Assembly (NCBI GenBank): GCA_017302775.1
Contig: JAFLDC010000161.1
Coordinates: 1 to 6,461, forward strand
Origin: Sphingomonadales bacterium
Lineage (GTDB): Bacteria > Pseudomonadota > Alphaproteobacteria > Sphingomonadales > Sphingomonadaceae
Length of the DNA stretch: 6,461 nt
Reading direction: 5' to 3'
Shown: piece by piece, positions 6,109 to 6,461 of the stretch
Position numbering within the stretch: the stretch's first letter is position 1
How the letters are laid out: each line of letters starts with the position of its first letter
Position numbers and translations under genes: made by a program
The notes under the pieces: generated by a model
Told to the model about the DNA's origin: nothing
Database searches by the model: none
Seen by the model: only the letters and a program-made list of their open reading frames with translations

Positions 6109-6117
6109 GTTGACGTG

Positions 6118-6461
6118 CTATTCCGCCGCCTGCGCCGCGTCCTCGATCGCTTCGGCCTGCCTCGTCCACATTTCGGCATAGAGCCCGCCGCGCCGCAACA
6201 GCTCGGCGTGGTTGCCGCTTTCGGCCAACTGGCCGTCGCTGAGCACCAGAATCGTGTCGGCATCTGCGATGGTCGACAGCCGATGCGCGATGGTCAGTGA
6301 CGTACGCCCCTCTGCCACGGCATGAAGCGTCGTCAGGATATCCTGCTCGGTCCGGGTGTCGAGCGCCGAGGTCGCCTCGTCCAGCAGCAGGATCGGTGGG
6401 TTCTTGACCAGCGTTCGCGCGATTGCGACCCGCTGCTTCTCCCCGCCGGACAGCTTCAGTC
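6118..6461 (-). CDS. Atm1-type ABC exporter, C-terminal nucleotide-binding part (partial, continues beyond window)
   Basis: The last 113 residues of an ABC transporter ATPase domain are visible; the gene runs off the right edge of the window with no start here. Counting from the first complete codon, the ABC signature LSGGEKQR is at 3-10, Walker B ILLLDE at 23-28, the D-loop SALD at 31-34 and the switch histidine His59 in IAHRLS. The wording around these ([23 protein letters not shown], given in two parts as [10 protein letters not shown] and [13 protein letters not shown]) and the tail [11 protein letters not shown] are typical of the Atm1/HMT1 half-transporters of alphaproteobacteria. These export glutathione-linked compounds, including metal-glutathione conjugates, from the cytoplasm across the inner membrane. 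Walker A and the six membrane helices should lie upstream, outside the window. The stop is followed closely by a probable terminator. ABC exporter is certain; the Atm1 subgroup is likely. Confidence 0.93.
   Translation of the reverse strand, partial: LKLSGGEKQRVAIARTLVKNPPILLLDEATSALDTRTEQDILTTLHAVAEGRTSLTIAHRLSTIADADTILVLSDGQLAESGNHAELLRRGGLYAEMWTRQAEAIEDAAQAAE

Noticed and set aside
6115..6300. Small plus-strand frame opposite the ABC transporter
   Set aside because: It overlaps the ABC ATPase domain antisense and has no supporting motif or start signal.

Overview
The window looks like chromosomal DNA from an alphaproteobacterium, most likely a sphingomonad. The grounds are a moderately high GC content with strong G/C preference at third codon positions, an alphaproteobacterial-style HslV with an N-terminal extension, an Atm1-type ABC exporter, and an intergenic repeat built on TTAGAGC and AATGCGTMAAAC modules. 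All of these are judged by eye, without database searches. The first nine bases match the 3' end of a common Illumina adapter, so the left edge may be the raw end of a contig.

Layout, left to right. Positions 13-1966 carry hslV and hslU, the peptidase and AAA+ unfoldase of the bacterial HslVU (ClpQY) protease; a 94-base spacer between them holds a strong inverted repeat. Positions 2019-2423 encode a small GFA-family zinc protein behind its own TATAAT promoter, which is overlapped by a short direct repeat. The 120-base gap after it contains a coding-like minus-strand fragment, probably the relic of a lost gene. Positions 2544-5393 encode a 949-residue exported M16 metallopeptidase with one catalytic and one degenerate half, followed 13 bases later by a 66-residue DUF1737 protein. 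Facing these on the minus strand are a 116-residue exported protein of unknown function (5617-5967), a compound palindromic repeat (about 5992-6108), and the 3' end of an Atm1-like ABC exporter gene (6118 to beyond the window).

Functionally this is mostly housekeeping protein quality control (HslVU in the cytoplasm, M16 peptidase in the cell envelope) and metal or thiol handling (Atm1-like exporter), with small conserved proteins in between. I found no defence system, phage, integron, CRISPR array or biosynthetic cluster, and no rRNA or tRNA. The most interesting parts are non-coding: the hslV-hslU hairpin, the repeat-covered GFA promoter, and the repeat element, which seems to serve as a terminator for the ABC gene and to supply the -35 box of an apparently leaderless promoter for the 116-residue protein.
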